Positions 17,847-26,392 are shown, counted from the stretch's first letter. The stretch is DNA of 55,746 nt from Brevundimonas diminuta 3F5N (GCF_900163625.1 NZ_FUIE01000053.1:1-55746); one strand, 5' to 3'. The notes: generated by a model from the letters alone, not told the origin. Program-made: numbers and translations.

Positions 17847-18698
17847 ATGCGTTGGCAGGGCGGACGACGCGGCGGCGGGATTGAAGACCGACGCGGCATG
17901 GGCGGCGGCGCGGTCGCAGGCGGCGGCATCGGCGTGCTGGTGCTGGCGGCTATCGGCTATTTCGTCTTTGGCATCGACCCGAACACCACCCAGCAGTTGG
18001 CCAGCCAGTTCGGCGGCGCCGGTCAGGCCGAACAGCAGGGCCAGATGGGCTCGCCGGGCGATCAGGACGGCCAGTTCGTCGAGGTCATCGGCTCCAACAT
18101 CAACGACGTGTGGAAGACCAAGCTGCGCGGCTACACGCCGCCGACCACCGTGCTTTACACGCAAGGCACCCAGACGGGCTGCGGCTATGGCCAGGCGGCG
18201 ATGGGTCCCTTCTATTGCCCGGCCGATCAGAAGGTCTATCTGGACCTCAGCTTCTGGCGCGAGATGGAAAGCAAGCTGGGCGCGTCCGGCGCCGACTTCG
18301 CCAAGGCCTATGTCATCGCCCATGAGTTCGGCCACCACGTCCAGACCCTGACCGGCGCCAGCCAGCAGGTGCAGCGCGCCCAGCAATCGGCGCGGTCACA
18401 GGCCGAGGGCAACAAGTATTCGGTCGCGCTGGAGCTTCAGGCCGACTGCTACGCCGGGGTCTGGGCCAGCAACGCCGCCGCCGTGTCGAACGGCCAGGTG
18501 GCGCTGGAGCCGGGCGATCTGGAGGAAGGCATGAAGACGGCCCAGGCCATCGGCGACGACGCCCTGCAACGTCGCGGCGGCGGCCGCGTCTCGCCGGAAA
18601 GCTTCACCCACGGCTCGTCAGCCCAGCGGGTCGAGTGGCTGCAGCGCGGTTATCAGACCGGCGATCCCGCCGCCTGCGACACCTTCGCCCAGCTCTAG
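17847..18698 (+). CDS. ypfJ: YpfJ-family putative neutral zinc metallopeptidase
   Basis: A 283-residue membrane-anchored protein. A glycine-rich N terminus (MRWQGGRRGGG) leads into one transmembrane helix at about residues 26-42. The zinc-binding motif HEFGHH is at 159-164, and a downstream acidic residue in LELQADCYAGVWA fits the metzincin-like pattern. The sequence CGYGQAAMGPFYCPADQKVYLD is typical of the family. GCGGAGAG gives a ribosome site 6-8 bases before the ATG. The proteolytic substrate is unknown in the family. Confidence 0.9.
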   Translation: MRWQGGRRGGGIEDRRGMGGGAVAGGGIGVLVLAAIGYFVFGIDPNTTQQLASQFGGAGQAEQQGQMGSPGDQDGQFVEVIGSNINDVWKTKLRGYTPPTTVLYTQGTQTGCGYGQAAMGPFYCPADQKVYLDLSFWREMESKLGASGADFAKAYVIAHEFGHHVQTLTGASQQVQRAQQSARSQAEGNKYSVALELQADCYAGVWASNAAAVSNGQVALEPGDLEEGMKTAQAIGDDALQRRGGGRVSPESFTHGSSAQRVEWLQRGYQTGDPAACDTFAQL

Positions 18699-18708
18699 AC
18701 CTGATGGA

Positions 18709-20013
18709 TCAGGCGGCCTTCGTGCGCTTCAGGGGCGAAGGCCGTCCATAGGCGAACCAGCGCAACGCCCACTCCAGCGGACCCATGTTGAACCGCCCCA
18801 GCCACAGGGCGCTGAAGACCATCTGGAACACCCAGATTCCCGCCGCCACGCCCCACAGGCCCCACCAGTCCAGCTTGCCCCACAGGTTGAGACCGTAGAA
18901 CAGCAAGCTCGCGATCGCCGACTGGGCCAGATAGTTGGTCAAGGCCATCCGCCCCAGATTTCTCAAGGCCCGGCCCACGAAGCCGAGCGCCTTCAGCTTC
19001 CACAGCGACAGCAACAGGCCGACATGCCCCAGGGTCATGGCGCAGCGGCCCAACTCATAACTGGTCTGCGCCGTCCAGGATTCGATCGAGAACTGGCTGG
19101 ACCACAGCATCATGGCCTGGGCGCCGTTGACCGCCAGACCCAGGGCGTACCCGACCCCCGCCAGTGTCAGATAGAAGCCGAGTGATCGCGCCCCGCCCAA
19201 CACGCCCAGCTTGAACAGCGCCATGCCCAGCAGCATGAAGGCGACCGATTCAATGACCAGGGTGATGGTGTAGCTGGACGCCGCATAGTCCAGCCAGGTC
19301 CGCACGCTCCATTTCAACAGGCCGACGACGCCGCCCGTGCGCGCGGCCGTTTCCTCGGCGATGGTCTCGGGCGTCAGGGTCTGCGCCTCCTGCGCGCGGA
19401 CATGGACCTTCATCGCCTCGGCGTCCTCGGCCGAGAGGATGGCGCCCGCCTCGACCTGGGTCGCCAGTTCGGCGCCGCGACGCGCCTCCATGGCCTGATA
19501 GGCTCCGACCGCGGCCGACTCGACGGTCAGCAGCAGAAGCAGGGCGGCCGACAGGGCGATCAGCGTACGCGGCCGGGCCGCGCGGAAGACGAACAGCAGA
19601 AATCCCGACAGACCGTAGACATAAAGGATGTCCCCCGGAAACAGCAGGGCGGTGGCGTTGAACACCCCCAGGGCCAGCAGGGCCATGCAGCGGCGGAAGT
19701 AGACGTCGGCCGCCTGGATCGTCCCGCGGCCGTCTTCGCCACGCAGGGTGATCAGCAGCATCCCCGCCCCAAACAGCAGGGTGAACAGACCTCGCATCGA
19801 CCCCTGCACGAACAGGTGCTGGATGATCCATGCGGACCAGTCGGGATTGGCCAAAGTCGGCGGCAACTCCGGATGATACTGCCCCCAGAAGCCGCCCATC
19901 ATCATGATGTTCACCAGCAGGATGCCGCACAGGGCGAACCCGCGCAGAAGATCCAGGCTCTCCAGCCGCTGATGGGGCGACACCGATGTGATGCTGGACG
20001 GCAGGGCGGTCAT
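18709..20013 (-). CDS. DUF418 polytopic membrane protein
   Basis: A 434-residue integral membrane protein with around ten hydrophobic segments. The N-terminal RLESLDLLRGFALCGILLVNI and the C-terminal MGPLEWALRWFAYGRPSPL, with TNYLAQSAI in between, are typical of the DUF418 (YeiB-like) family. A charged loop of about 70 residues near the middle (QVEAGAILSAEDAEAMKVHVRAQ, split here for brevity) is likely periplasmic. Function is unknown. It is convergent with ypfJ, with only 10 bases between the stops. Confidence 0.88.
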   Translation of the reverse strand: MTALPSSITSVSPHQRLESLDLLRGFALCGILLVNIMMMGGFWGQYHPELPPTLANPDWSAWIIQHLFVQGSMRGLFTLLFGAGMLLITLRGEDGRGTIQAADVYFRRCMALLALGVFNATALLFPGDILYVYGLSGFLLFVFRAARPRTLIALSAALLLLLTVESAAVGAYQAMEARRGAELATQVEAGAILSAEDAEAMKVHVRAQEAQTLTPETIAEETAARTGGVVGLLKWSVRTWLDYAASSYTITLVIESVAFMLLGMALFKLGVLGGARSLGFYLTLAGVGYALGLAVNGAQAMMLWSSQFSIESWTAQTSYELGRCAMTLGHVGLLLSLWKLKALGFVGRALRNLGRMALTNYLAQSAIASLLFYGLNLWGKLDWWGLWGVAAGIWVFQMVFSALWLGRFNMGPLEWALRWFAYGRPSPLKRTKAA

Positions 20014-20078
20014 ACAGGCCGCTTATCCCCGTTCAGGCTGCGGATAAAATGGATTTTTCAGATGAAAACCTAACAAGA

Positions 20079-21023
20079 CTAAACAATGGTCACATCCATC
20101 AACGGCGCGAGGTGCAGTCGTCCGTCGCCCAAATTCAAAATAACATCGCGCTGGGCGAAAGCCTCCATGCCCAGCAGGGCCTCGGGATAGTTCGGCAACG
20201 CCCGGCCAGCGTAGACGGCGGTCGCCACATTACGCCACGCCTCGCCGCCCAGCGCCACGCTTTGGGCCCGGATCATCCGCGTCCTGGCCACCCCGCCCAG
20301 AACGATGCTGGATCCCGCTTGCTCGGGCCGTCCGTCCAGCAGACCGGCTGTCCGCGCCGCCTCATCGCTGAGCGCCAGGAGCGAGGACGAACCGGTGTCC
20401 ACCACCGCCTTGACCGGCGCGCCCTCGACCACGACCTCGGCGATCAAGGCCGTGCCCGAACGTCGAACGGGCAAAGGCCGATAGGCGGGCGTCAGCACCG
20501 CCTGGGCCTCGCCGAGCAGGCGCAACCGCCGTTGACGCAAGTCCATCTCCAGCGCCGCTTCCATCAACAGATCCTGGCCCAGGATCAGCGGCGCGCCCAG
20601 CCCCTCCTCGCCCCCCAACGGCCCCAGGTCCAGAATGCCGGCACGCAGGCGCCCCACGCGCGCCTCCCCTACGGCCAGATCCAGCGTCACGCCCCGCCCC
20701 ATCTGGGCGCGACCGTCCACGCCATAGGCGATCAGCGGCATATCGAAGAGATCGTCCAGGCCCAGTTCCGCCACCAGTCGCCGATCGATCACCGAATACT
20801 GCGCCCCGCTGTCGATCAGGGCGGTCAACTCCCGCCCCGCCAGTCGCACGCGCACCGTCGGCAAAAGGGTCCGAGGCGCGACGAAACGCAGCCAGCCGCT
20901 GCTTCCATCCGCGCCGAACGTCACGCTGGGTCGCCGCCACAGCACATGATCCTTCAGCCACAAACCTCCGCCGACGGCGGCGGCGATGGCTCCGGCACGG
21001 ATGAGAAGGGAACGGCGGTTCAT
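20079..21023 (-). CDS. Retropepsin-like aspartic protease with signal anchor
   Basis: A 314-residue exported protein. The start is placed at the ATG at 21023 (MNRRSLLIRAGAIAAAVGGG, a signal peptide or anchor with a twin-Arg flavour); the longer frame upstream has no support. Two aspartic-protease half-sites are visible: ALIDSGAQYSVID in the first half and AVVDTGSSSLLAL in the second. This is a two-lobed pepsin/retropepsin-type layout in one chain. Substrate unknown. It is divergent from thrC. Confidence 0.8.
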   Translation of the reverse strand: MNRRSLLIRAGAIAAAVGGGLWLKDHVLWRRPSVTFGADGSSGWLRFVAPRTLLPTVRVRLAGRELTALIDSGAQYSVIDRRLVAELGLDDLFDMPLIAYGVDGRAQMGRGVTLDLAVGEARVGRLRAGILDLGPLGGEEGLGAPLILGQDLLMEAALEMDLRQRRLRLLGEAQAVLTPAYRPLPVRRSGTALIAEVVVEGAPVKAVVDTGSSSLLALSDEAARTAGLLDGRPEQAGSSIVLGGVARTRMIRAQSVALGGEAWRNVATAVYAGRALPNYPEALLGMEAFAQRDVILNLGDGRLHLAPLMDVTIV

Positions 21024-21201
21024 TCGCCTGACATGAACCGGCCGGCGGCGCGGCGCCAGCCCCCTTTCCCATCCTCGCGCGCCGGCGACGCCGCCTTTGC
21101 GCCGGTTGAGCCAGGTTGTTGCGCCGCCTCGCGACAATTCCGTTCGCACGCGCAAAATATTCATGACGAAGTCGCAGATCACAGCTAGAAACGACCCCGA
21201 T

Positions 21202-22590
21202 ATGACGACCTCCCCTGATCGCTACATCTCGACGCGCGGCGACGCCGCTCCGACCCGCTTCAGCGACGCCCTGCTGCGCGGCATCGCGCCCGACGGCGGC
21301 CTCTACATGCCGCAGGCCTGGCCCGCCATGCCCGCCGATGCGACACGCCCCGGCCGCGGTTACGCCGAGATCGCCAAGACGGCGATGGCGCCCTTCATCG
21401 GCGACTCTTTGCCCCCCGGTGCGCTGGACCGCGCGCTGGACCGCCTGACCAAGGGCTTCGACCATCCGCTGGTGACGCCCCTGATCGAGCTGGAGCCAGG
21501 CCTGTTCGTGCTCGAACTGTTCCACGGTCCGACGGCGGCGTTCAAGGATCTGGCCATGCAGTTGGTGGCCGCCCTGTCGGACGAGGCCCTGGCCGCGACG
21601 GGCGAGACCCTGACCCTGCTGACCGCCACCAGCGGCGACACCGGCGCCGCCGCCGTACGCGCCTTTGCTGGGGCCAAGCGCATCAAGCTGATCGTGCTGC
21701 ACCCGCTGGACCGCGTCTCGGCGGTGCAGCGCAAGCAGATGACGACGGTCCAGGCGGACAACGTCCTGAACCTGGCCGTGCGCGGCGATTTCGACGACTG
21801 CCAGCGTCTGGTGAAGGGGCTGCTGGCCGAAGAATCCCTGCGTGAACAGGGCCGCCTGTCCTCGGTCAACTCGATCAACTGGGGCCGTCTGGCGGGCCAG
21901 ATTCCCTATTACGTTTCGGCCACGGCCCAGTTGGGCCAGGCGGCGACCTTCGTGGTGCCGACCGGCAATTTCGGCGACGCCTTCGCCGGCATCGCCGCCC
22001 GCAAGATGGGCCTGCCCGCCGCCGGTTTCGTCGCCGCTGTCAATCAGAACGACGCCCTGGCCCGCGCCATCAACGACGGCGTCTACGCCCGCCGCCCGGC
22101 GGTCGAGAGCGGCAGCGTCTCGATGGACGTGCAGGCTCCGTCGAACTTTGAACGTCTGGTCTATGAAGTCTCCGGCCGCGACGCCGAGGCGACCCGCGCC
22201 GTGTTCGAGACCTTCGCGCGAGAAGGGTCCGTCACCCTGCCCGCCGACCTGCTGGACGCCCTGCGCGCCGAGGTGTCCGCTGTCTCGGTCGACGAGGCGA
22301 CGACCAGGGCCGAGATCGCCCACGCCCACGCCGCCTGGGGCCGCATCGTCTGCCCGCACACGGCGGTCGCCCTGGCCGCCGCGCGCCGTCTGGACCGCAA
22401 CGGCGCGCCGATCGTCGCCCTGTCCACCGCCCATCCGTCCAAGTTCGGCGCCTTCGTCTCGGATGTCATTGGCGTCGAGCCGGAACCGGCCCCCGTCATC
22501 CGCGCCCTGGGCGACCGCCCCGAGCGCCTGACGGTGATCGAGAACACGCCCGAAGCGGCGCTGGCGGCGGTGAAGGGGTTTGCTGTCTAG
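21202..22590 (+). CDS. thrC: Threonine synthase
   Basis: PLP enzyme converting O-phosphohomoserine to threonine. 462 residues from the ATG at 21202. The family starts at about YISTRGDAAPTRFSDALLRGIAPDGGLY. The PLP lysine is in HGPTAAFKDLAMQ, with TATSGDTGAAAV and VPTGNFGDAFAG following. Upstream in-frame ATGs at 21097 and 21163 would add unconserved residues. It is transcribed toward the thrB/homoserine dehydrogenase block, so the three threonine genes are together but on two strands. No attenuator is visible ahead of it. Confidence 0.95.
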   Translation: MTTSPDRYISTRGDAAPTRFSDALLRGIAPDGGLYMPQAWPAMPADATRPGRGYAEIAKTAMAPFIGDSLPPGALDRALDRLTKGFDHPLVTPLIELEPGLFVLELFHGPTAAFKDLAMQLVAALSDEALAATGETLTLLTATSGDTGAAAVRAFAGAKRIKLIVLHPLDRVSAVQRKQMTTVQADNVLNLAVRGDFDDCQRLVKGLLAEESLREQGRLSSVNSINWGRLAGQIPYYVSATAQLGQAATFVVPTGNFGDAFAGIAARKMGLPAAGFVAAVNQNDALARAINDGVYARRPAVESGSVSMDVQAPSNFERLVYEVSGRDAEATRAVFETFAREGSVTLPADLLDALRAEVSAVSVDEATTRAEIAHAHAAWGRIVCPHTAVALAAARRLDRNGAPIVALSTAHPSKFGAFVSDVIGVEPEPAPVIRALGDRPERLTVIENTPEAALAAVKGFAV

Positions 22591-22727
22591 GAAAGCCAGC
22601 CGGCGCGACCATCAACCGGCCCACCTTGACGTGCGACCGACGCCTCGAGTCCTGACGTCAGAGCCTATCGCTGAATTGTCCGACACAGCCGCCGGAAACT
22701 TTGTTGGAACAAAGGTCAGCCAAGCGC

Positions 22728-23315
22728 CTAATAGTAATAATCGTACGTCCACCCCGTCAGGCCAAGCAGTTTCAGCGCGTAGGCACGGACCGGCCCCTCC
22801 TCGGGGCTCCAGAGGTCAATAAAAACGTGTTTTCCCGACTCCGAGGCCTCCAGCATCCACTGCGACCCATCGAGGCCGCCCCAGCAAGTCAGGCTGAATT
22901 GTCGAAAGGGCTTCAGGGTCCGCTTCGCCCTATCCAGATCAACCCTTTCCTCGCGCGACAACAGGCGCTCAACCCTGCGGGCGACAACGCCGGGATCATA
23001 GCCGCCAGCCCCCGTCAGCTCCGTAGCCGTCATTCTCACCTGACCATCCGCAAGCCAGTCCAGGCGCACGAAGACCGGCGCATGGAAGGTCCGCAACCAG
23101 GTGAAGCGTTCGGAACGCAGCGACTTGGGGTCTTGTGACTGCAGGAGCAACGATGGCTCTTCGGCCGCTCGCCACTGACGAACGTACCATGGGTTGCTTG
23201 GGTTATGGCTACGGCAACCCCGCAACTCATCTGCGTGGATCACCGCCATATAGCCGAGCCACAGGGTCGGAACGGCTGCAAGCAGACCCAGGATCAAGCC
23301 AACCCGTCTGTTCAT
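22728..23315 (-). CDS. Hypothetical membrane-anchored protein downstream of thrB
   Basis: A 195-residue protein starting MNRRVGLILGLLAAVPTLWLGY, a signal anchor. It has two Cys (GCRSHNP and LTCWGG) and ends in a tyrosine cluster (WTYDYYY). GGAGGG lies 7 bases before the ATG at 23315. I recognise no family. It follows thrB on the same strand after 53 bases, so it may be the distal gene of that operon. Codon use looks less extreme in GC than its neighbours, which may mean a recently acquired or fast-evolving gene. Confidence 0.65.
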   Translation of the reverse strand: MNRRVGLILGLLAAVPTLWLGYMAVIHADELRGCRSHNPSNPWYVRQWRAAEEPSLLLQSQDPKSLRSERFTWLRTFHAPVFVRLDWLADGQVRMTATELTGAGGYDPGVVARRVERLLSREERVDLDRAKRTLKPFRQFSLTCWGGLDGSQWMLEASESGKHVFIDLWSPEEGPVRAYALKLLGLTGWTYDYYY

Positions 23316-23368
23316 GACGCAGCCCTCCGCCAATGAAGCTTGGTCGTCGTGGCGTCGAAGAACAAGCC

Positions 23369-24331
23369 TTAAGCCGGTTCCGCCGCCTTCCAGTAGTCCA
23401 GCCGCCGGAAGAAGGGCGTCGGATCCTTGGGCGTGACCAGATTGGCCGGGTCGTGGAACAGCCGGTCATGCAGGCGCGTCAGGGTGAAGCGCACCGCCGC
23501 CGCCGCGCCCAGTTCCGGCAGGGCCTGACGCTCGGCGTCCGACAGGGGCCGCACCGACTCATAGCCCTTCTGGAAGGCGCGCAGGGCCGACGGCAGAGGC
23601 CGCCCCTCGGCGTCGAACCCCCAGGCGCTGAGCGCGATGGCCAGGTCATAGGCCAGCACATCGACGCAGGCGAAGTAGAAGTCGATCACCCCGCCCACGT
23701 CCGTCGCCCCATGCTCGTTCACGGCGAACAGGACGTTGTCGGGGAAGTAGTCGGCGTGGATCGGGCCTCGCGGCAGCGACGGATCGCTCCACGGCCGGGC
23801 CAGATCGGGCAGCAGGCGCTGCATCTGCTCCAGCATCCGGCGGTCTTCGCCCGTGGCGACCGTATCGCAACGCGCGGCCAGATCGGCCCAGGCGCGCGGC
23901 CCGACCGGGTTCTCACGCACCCCGTCATAGTCGGCCGCGTCCAGATGCAGCAGGGCCAGCACCTGACCGGCGCGATACTGGTCCTTGTCGGTCGGCTGGC
24001 GCTTCCAGGCGCCGGGCGTCCATTCGACGATGGCGGCCGCGCGGTCGTTCAGGCGGCCGATCACCTGGCCGTGCAGATCTGCGACGGGCGCGGGCGTCGG
24101 AAATCCCTGCGCCGCCAGCCGTCCCGTCAGGCCGAGACAGAACGGCAGGGCCGAGGCCTCGGTCCGCCCCTCGAACAGGGTCAGGACATAGGCGCCCTGA
24201 TCCGTCACCAGGCGGTAGTTGGTGTTCTCGACCCCCTCGGCGATCGGGGTCAGTTCGACCAAGCCGCCGAGAGGGTAGCGCATGAGATAGTCGTCGGCCT
24301 GTTGCGGCGTGACGGGCGTGAAGACGGCCAT
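23369..24331 (-). CDS. thrB: Homoserine kinase (ThrB, APH-fold type)
   Basis: Phosphorylates homoserine for threonine synthase. The 320-residue protein belongs to the aminoglycoside-phosphotransferase-like homoserine kinases, not the GHMP type of E. coli. Motifs include EGVENTNYRL, YVLTLFEGR, the catalytic loop PIHADYFPDNVLF and the metal motif GVIDFYFACVDVLAYDLAIA. The ATG at 24331 follows the upstream gene's TAG by 2 bases, so translation is coupled to it. The frame continues upstream but overlaps that gene. Confidence 0.93.
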   Translation of the reverse strand: MAVFTPVTPQQADDYLMRYPLGGLVELTPIAEGVENTNYRLVTDQGAYVLTLFEGRTEASALPFCLGLTGRLAAQGFPTPAPVADLHGQVIGRLNDRAAAIVEWTPGAWKRQPTDKDQYRAGQVLALLHLDAADYDGVRENPVGPRAWADLAARCDTVATGEDRRMLEQMQRLLPDLARPWSDPSLPRGPIHADYFPDNVLFAVNEHGATDVGGVIDFYFACVDVLAYDLAIALSAWGFDAEGRPLPSALRAFQKGYESVRPLSDAERQALPELGAAAAVRFTLTRLHDRLFHDPANLVTPKDPTPFFRRLDYWKAAEPA

Positions 24332-24333
24332 GA

Positions 24334-26070
24334 CTAGACAAGCTCCGCAGCGGCGCGCCGGGCACGCATGACGTCGGCGACATCGGCCAGCACGCTCTCG
24401 GTCGTGGCCCAGCGCCCGGCGCCGCGCCCCTTGCACGTCCACACCCGGCCGTCCTGACCATAGACCTTCAAGGCGTTGCGCTCTCCGTTCAGCGACAGGA
24501 AGAGCGCGTCTTCCAGTTCGCCGTCAAGACGGACATAGGGGTCCAGTTCGCCGTCGCGTTCGAAACAGGCGCCGATCTGGCGCACCGGCCTGTCGCCCAG
24601 CGGCGTCTCGGCCGCCAGGACGTCGCGCGGCAGGTCGTCAGGCGAGCGGCCGAAGGCCTCAAAGGACAGCAACTTGACCTTGGCGGCGGCGTCGAAGCCT
24701 TCCAGGTCGGACGAGGGATCTTCCTCGGCGAAACCGGCGGCGCGGGCGTCGGCCAGGGCGTCGGAGAAGGTCGCCCCCTCGCCCAAACGCTGCAGCATGA
24801 AGTTGACCGTGCCGTTCAGCACCGCCTCGAAACCGGCCACCGGCCCGGCGGCGCGGGCGGCGCGCAGCGTCTCGATCATCGGCGAGCCGCCGCCGACCGA
24901 GGCCGACCAGGCGACGCGACAGCCGTTGGCGTCGGCCAGGGCCTGAAGCCCCTTGGGATCACGGGCCACGGCCTGTTTGTTGGCGCTGACCACGTCACAG
25001 CCCGCCTCCAGCGCGCGGCGGATCAGGGCATGGCCCGCCTCCCCCTCGGACAGGGCCTCCAGCACCAGGTCCGGCTTCTTCGCCAGCAGGGCCTCGACGT
25101 CGTTGGTGAACAGTTCGGCGGGCGCCGATACGTCGCGCTTTTTCAAGGGGTTGCGCACCAGCACACCGACCACTTCAAAACGGTCGTCCGGCAGCAGACG
25201 GCTGAGCAGACCGCCGCCGACGACGCCGCAACCGGCCACCGCGACCTTCAGCGGCTCCGCCGCCTGCACCGGGCCGGGAGGGGCGCCGCGCTCGCCGACG
25301 ATGGTGCCTTCGGCGCGGCCGAGTGCAGCGACTTCGATGTCGACGCCGCGCGCCTCAGCCAGATCGATGGCGTCGTGTTGGACCAGGGCGCCGCCGACCT
25401 GACGCGCCGTGTCCCAGCTGGCGCGGCGATAGCGCAGCGGCGTACCCGTCTCGCAGGCAGGATCGCGGTCGTAGAGGCCGTCGACGTCCTTCACCAGCCG
25501 CACCCGCTTCAGGCCCAGTTCGGCCGCCAGAACCACCGCCGTCAGGTCGGACCCGCCCCGACCCAGCAGGGCCACCCGGCCGTTCGAGCGCACCGCGCCG
25601 AAGCCTGGAACCACGACGACCTCATGCTCGGCCAGGGCCTGATGCAGACGCTCGCCCTTCAGCGATACGGGACGGGCGTGCTGGGCCGGCCCCTCCGCGA
25701 CGATGCCCAGTTCGCGCACCGACAGGCCGACAGCATCCAGCCCGACCCGGTCGCAGGCGACGGCGACCAGAGCCGCGGCCTTTTCCTCACCCAGCACGAC
25801 ATAGGCGGGCAGCAGTTCGTTCTCGTGATCCAGACCCAGGCTGCGGGCGTCGGCCAGCAGCTGATCCGTCTGGCCGGCCAGAGCCGAAACCACCGCCACC
25901 ACCTTACGGCCGGCGCGGACGTGGCCGTAGATTTCGCTGGCGACGGCAGGCGCCTGGGCGGCGTCGCGCAGGACCGAGGAGCCGAACTTCAGCACCACCA
26001 CATCGGCGGCGGGAACGAAGGCTTCGACCGGTTTCGACTGATCGGCGACGAGGGCGAGAGAGGCGGACAT
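24334..26070 (-). CDS. Bifunctional aspartokinase-homoserine dehydrogenase lacking ACT domains
   Basis: A 578-residue fusion. Residues 23-260 are an amino-acid-kinase domain with KFGSS (28-32, where aspartokinases usually read KFGGT/S), LGRGGSDLTAVV (169-180) and VKDVDGLYDRDP. Residues 274-578 are a complete homoserine dehydrogenase with VAGCGVVGGG (Rossmann loop), SANK at 362-365, SVGGGSPMIETLRA, LNGTVNFML and the catalytic DLEGFDAAAK. No ACT regulatory domain sits between the two parts, where ThrA has two, nor at the C terminus, where many Hom proteins have one. AGGA precedes the ATG at 26070. It is first gene of the thr operon and is preceded by a threonine attenuator. Confidence 0.88.
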   Translation of the reverse strand: MSASLALVADQSKPVEAFVPAADVVVLKFGSSVLRDAAQAPAVASEIYGHVRAGRKVVAVVSALAGQTDQLLADARSLGLDHENELLPAYVVLGEEKAAALVAVACDRVGLDAVGLSVRELGIVAEGPAQHARPVSLKGERLHQALAEHEVVVVPGFGAVRSNGRVALLGRGGSDLTAVVLAAELGLKRVRLVKDVDGLYDRDPACETGTPLRYRRASWDTARQVGGALVQHDAIDLAEARGVDIEVAALGRAEGTIVGERGAPPGPVQAAEPLKVAVAGCGVVGGGLLSRLLPDDRFEVVGVLVRNPLKKRDVSAPAELFTNDVEALLAKKPDLVLEALSEGEAGHALIRRALEAGCDVVSANKQAVARDPKGLQALADANGCRVAWSASVGGGSPMIETLRAARAAGPVAGFEAVLNGTVNFMLQRLGEGATFSDALADARAAGFAEEDPSSDLEGFDAAAKVKLLSFEAFGRSPDDLPRDVLAAETPLGDRPVRQIGACFERDGELDPYVRLDGELEDALFLSLNGERNALKVYGQDGRVWTCKGRGAGRWATTESVLADVADVMRARRAAAELV

Positions 26071-26144
26071 GGCGGTTTCCTGAAGGCTGATCTGGGAGAA
26101 TTTTGAGAGAAGTCGGCGGTGATCGGGGGTGGGTTCGGGCCAAT

Positions 26145-26173
26145 AAAAAACCCGCCCGGGGGTCCGGGCGGGT
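26145..26173 (-). terminator. Attenuator terminator ahead of the aspartokinase-homoserine dehydrogenase gene
   Basis: On the minus strand ACCCGCCCGG, loop ACCC and CCGGGCGGGT (26173-26150) form a perfect 10-bp GC-rich stem, directly followed by six U (26150-26145). It lies 38 bases after the stop of the threonine-rich leader peptide and about 75 bases before the structural gene. Its left arm, CCCGCCCG, is exactly complementary to CGGGCGGG at 26221-26228 in the end of the leader-peptide coding region. An antiterminator can therefore form instead. Confidence 0.88.
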
Positions 26174-26210
26174 GATCGGTTTTCTGCGTGTCTCGCCTAG
26201 ACGGCGCGCA

Positions 26211-26312
26211 TCATCCGGTCCCCGCCCGCGAGGGCATGGTGGTGGTACCGGTGGTGGTAATCATGGACGCGAAGAGGCCCGTCGCCGAGGCGGCGATCGC
26301 GGTCGTCTTCAT
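26211..26312 (-). CDS. Threonine-rich leader peptide (thr attenuator)
   Basis: A 33-codon reading frame starting ATG-AAG-ACG-ACC at 26312 and ending TGA at 26211. Ten of 33 residues are threonine. The core reads Ile-Thr-Thr-Thr-Gly-Thr-Thr-Thr-Met, with six ACC codons within eight positions, much like E. coli ThrL in style. The segment right after the Thr run (TCGCGGGCGGGG) can pair with the left arm of the downstream terminator. Ribosome stalling on Thr codons would free this segment and allow read-through into the homoserine dehydrogenase gene. No clear Shine-Dalgarno sequence is seen, so initiation may be weak. Confidence 0.85.
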   Translation of the reverse strand: MKTTAIAASATGLFASMITTTGTTTMPSRAGTG

Positions 26313-26363
26313 GCTGGCGAGGCGGTAAGGCACAGGCGGCGTCCGGTTGAAAATCGTGCCTTA

Positions 26364-26392
26364 GGGTGAGCCAGGGCGCCGCGCCGCGTCAA
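26364..26392 (-). promoter_or_regulatory. Probable promoter of the thr leader transcript
   Basis: On the minus strand TTGACG (26392-26387) is followed by 15 bases and GCTCACCC (26371-26364), a reasonable fit to the Caulobacter housekeeping pattern TTGACG...GCTANAWC. Transcription would begin near 26355, about 40 bases before the leader-peptide ATG. Confidence 0.45.

Noticed and set aside
20362..22434. 690-residue open frame on the minus strand
   Set aside because: It is antisense to thrC and overlaps the aspartic protease gene in another frame; low-complexity composition typical of shadows in GC-rich DNA.
26103..26369. 88-residue plus-strand frame in the thr/met intergenic region
   Set aside because: It is the antisense of the leader peptide and attenuator; arginine/glycine-rich with no ribosome site.
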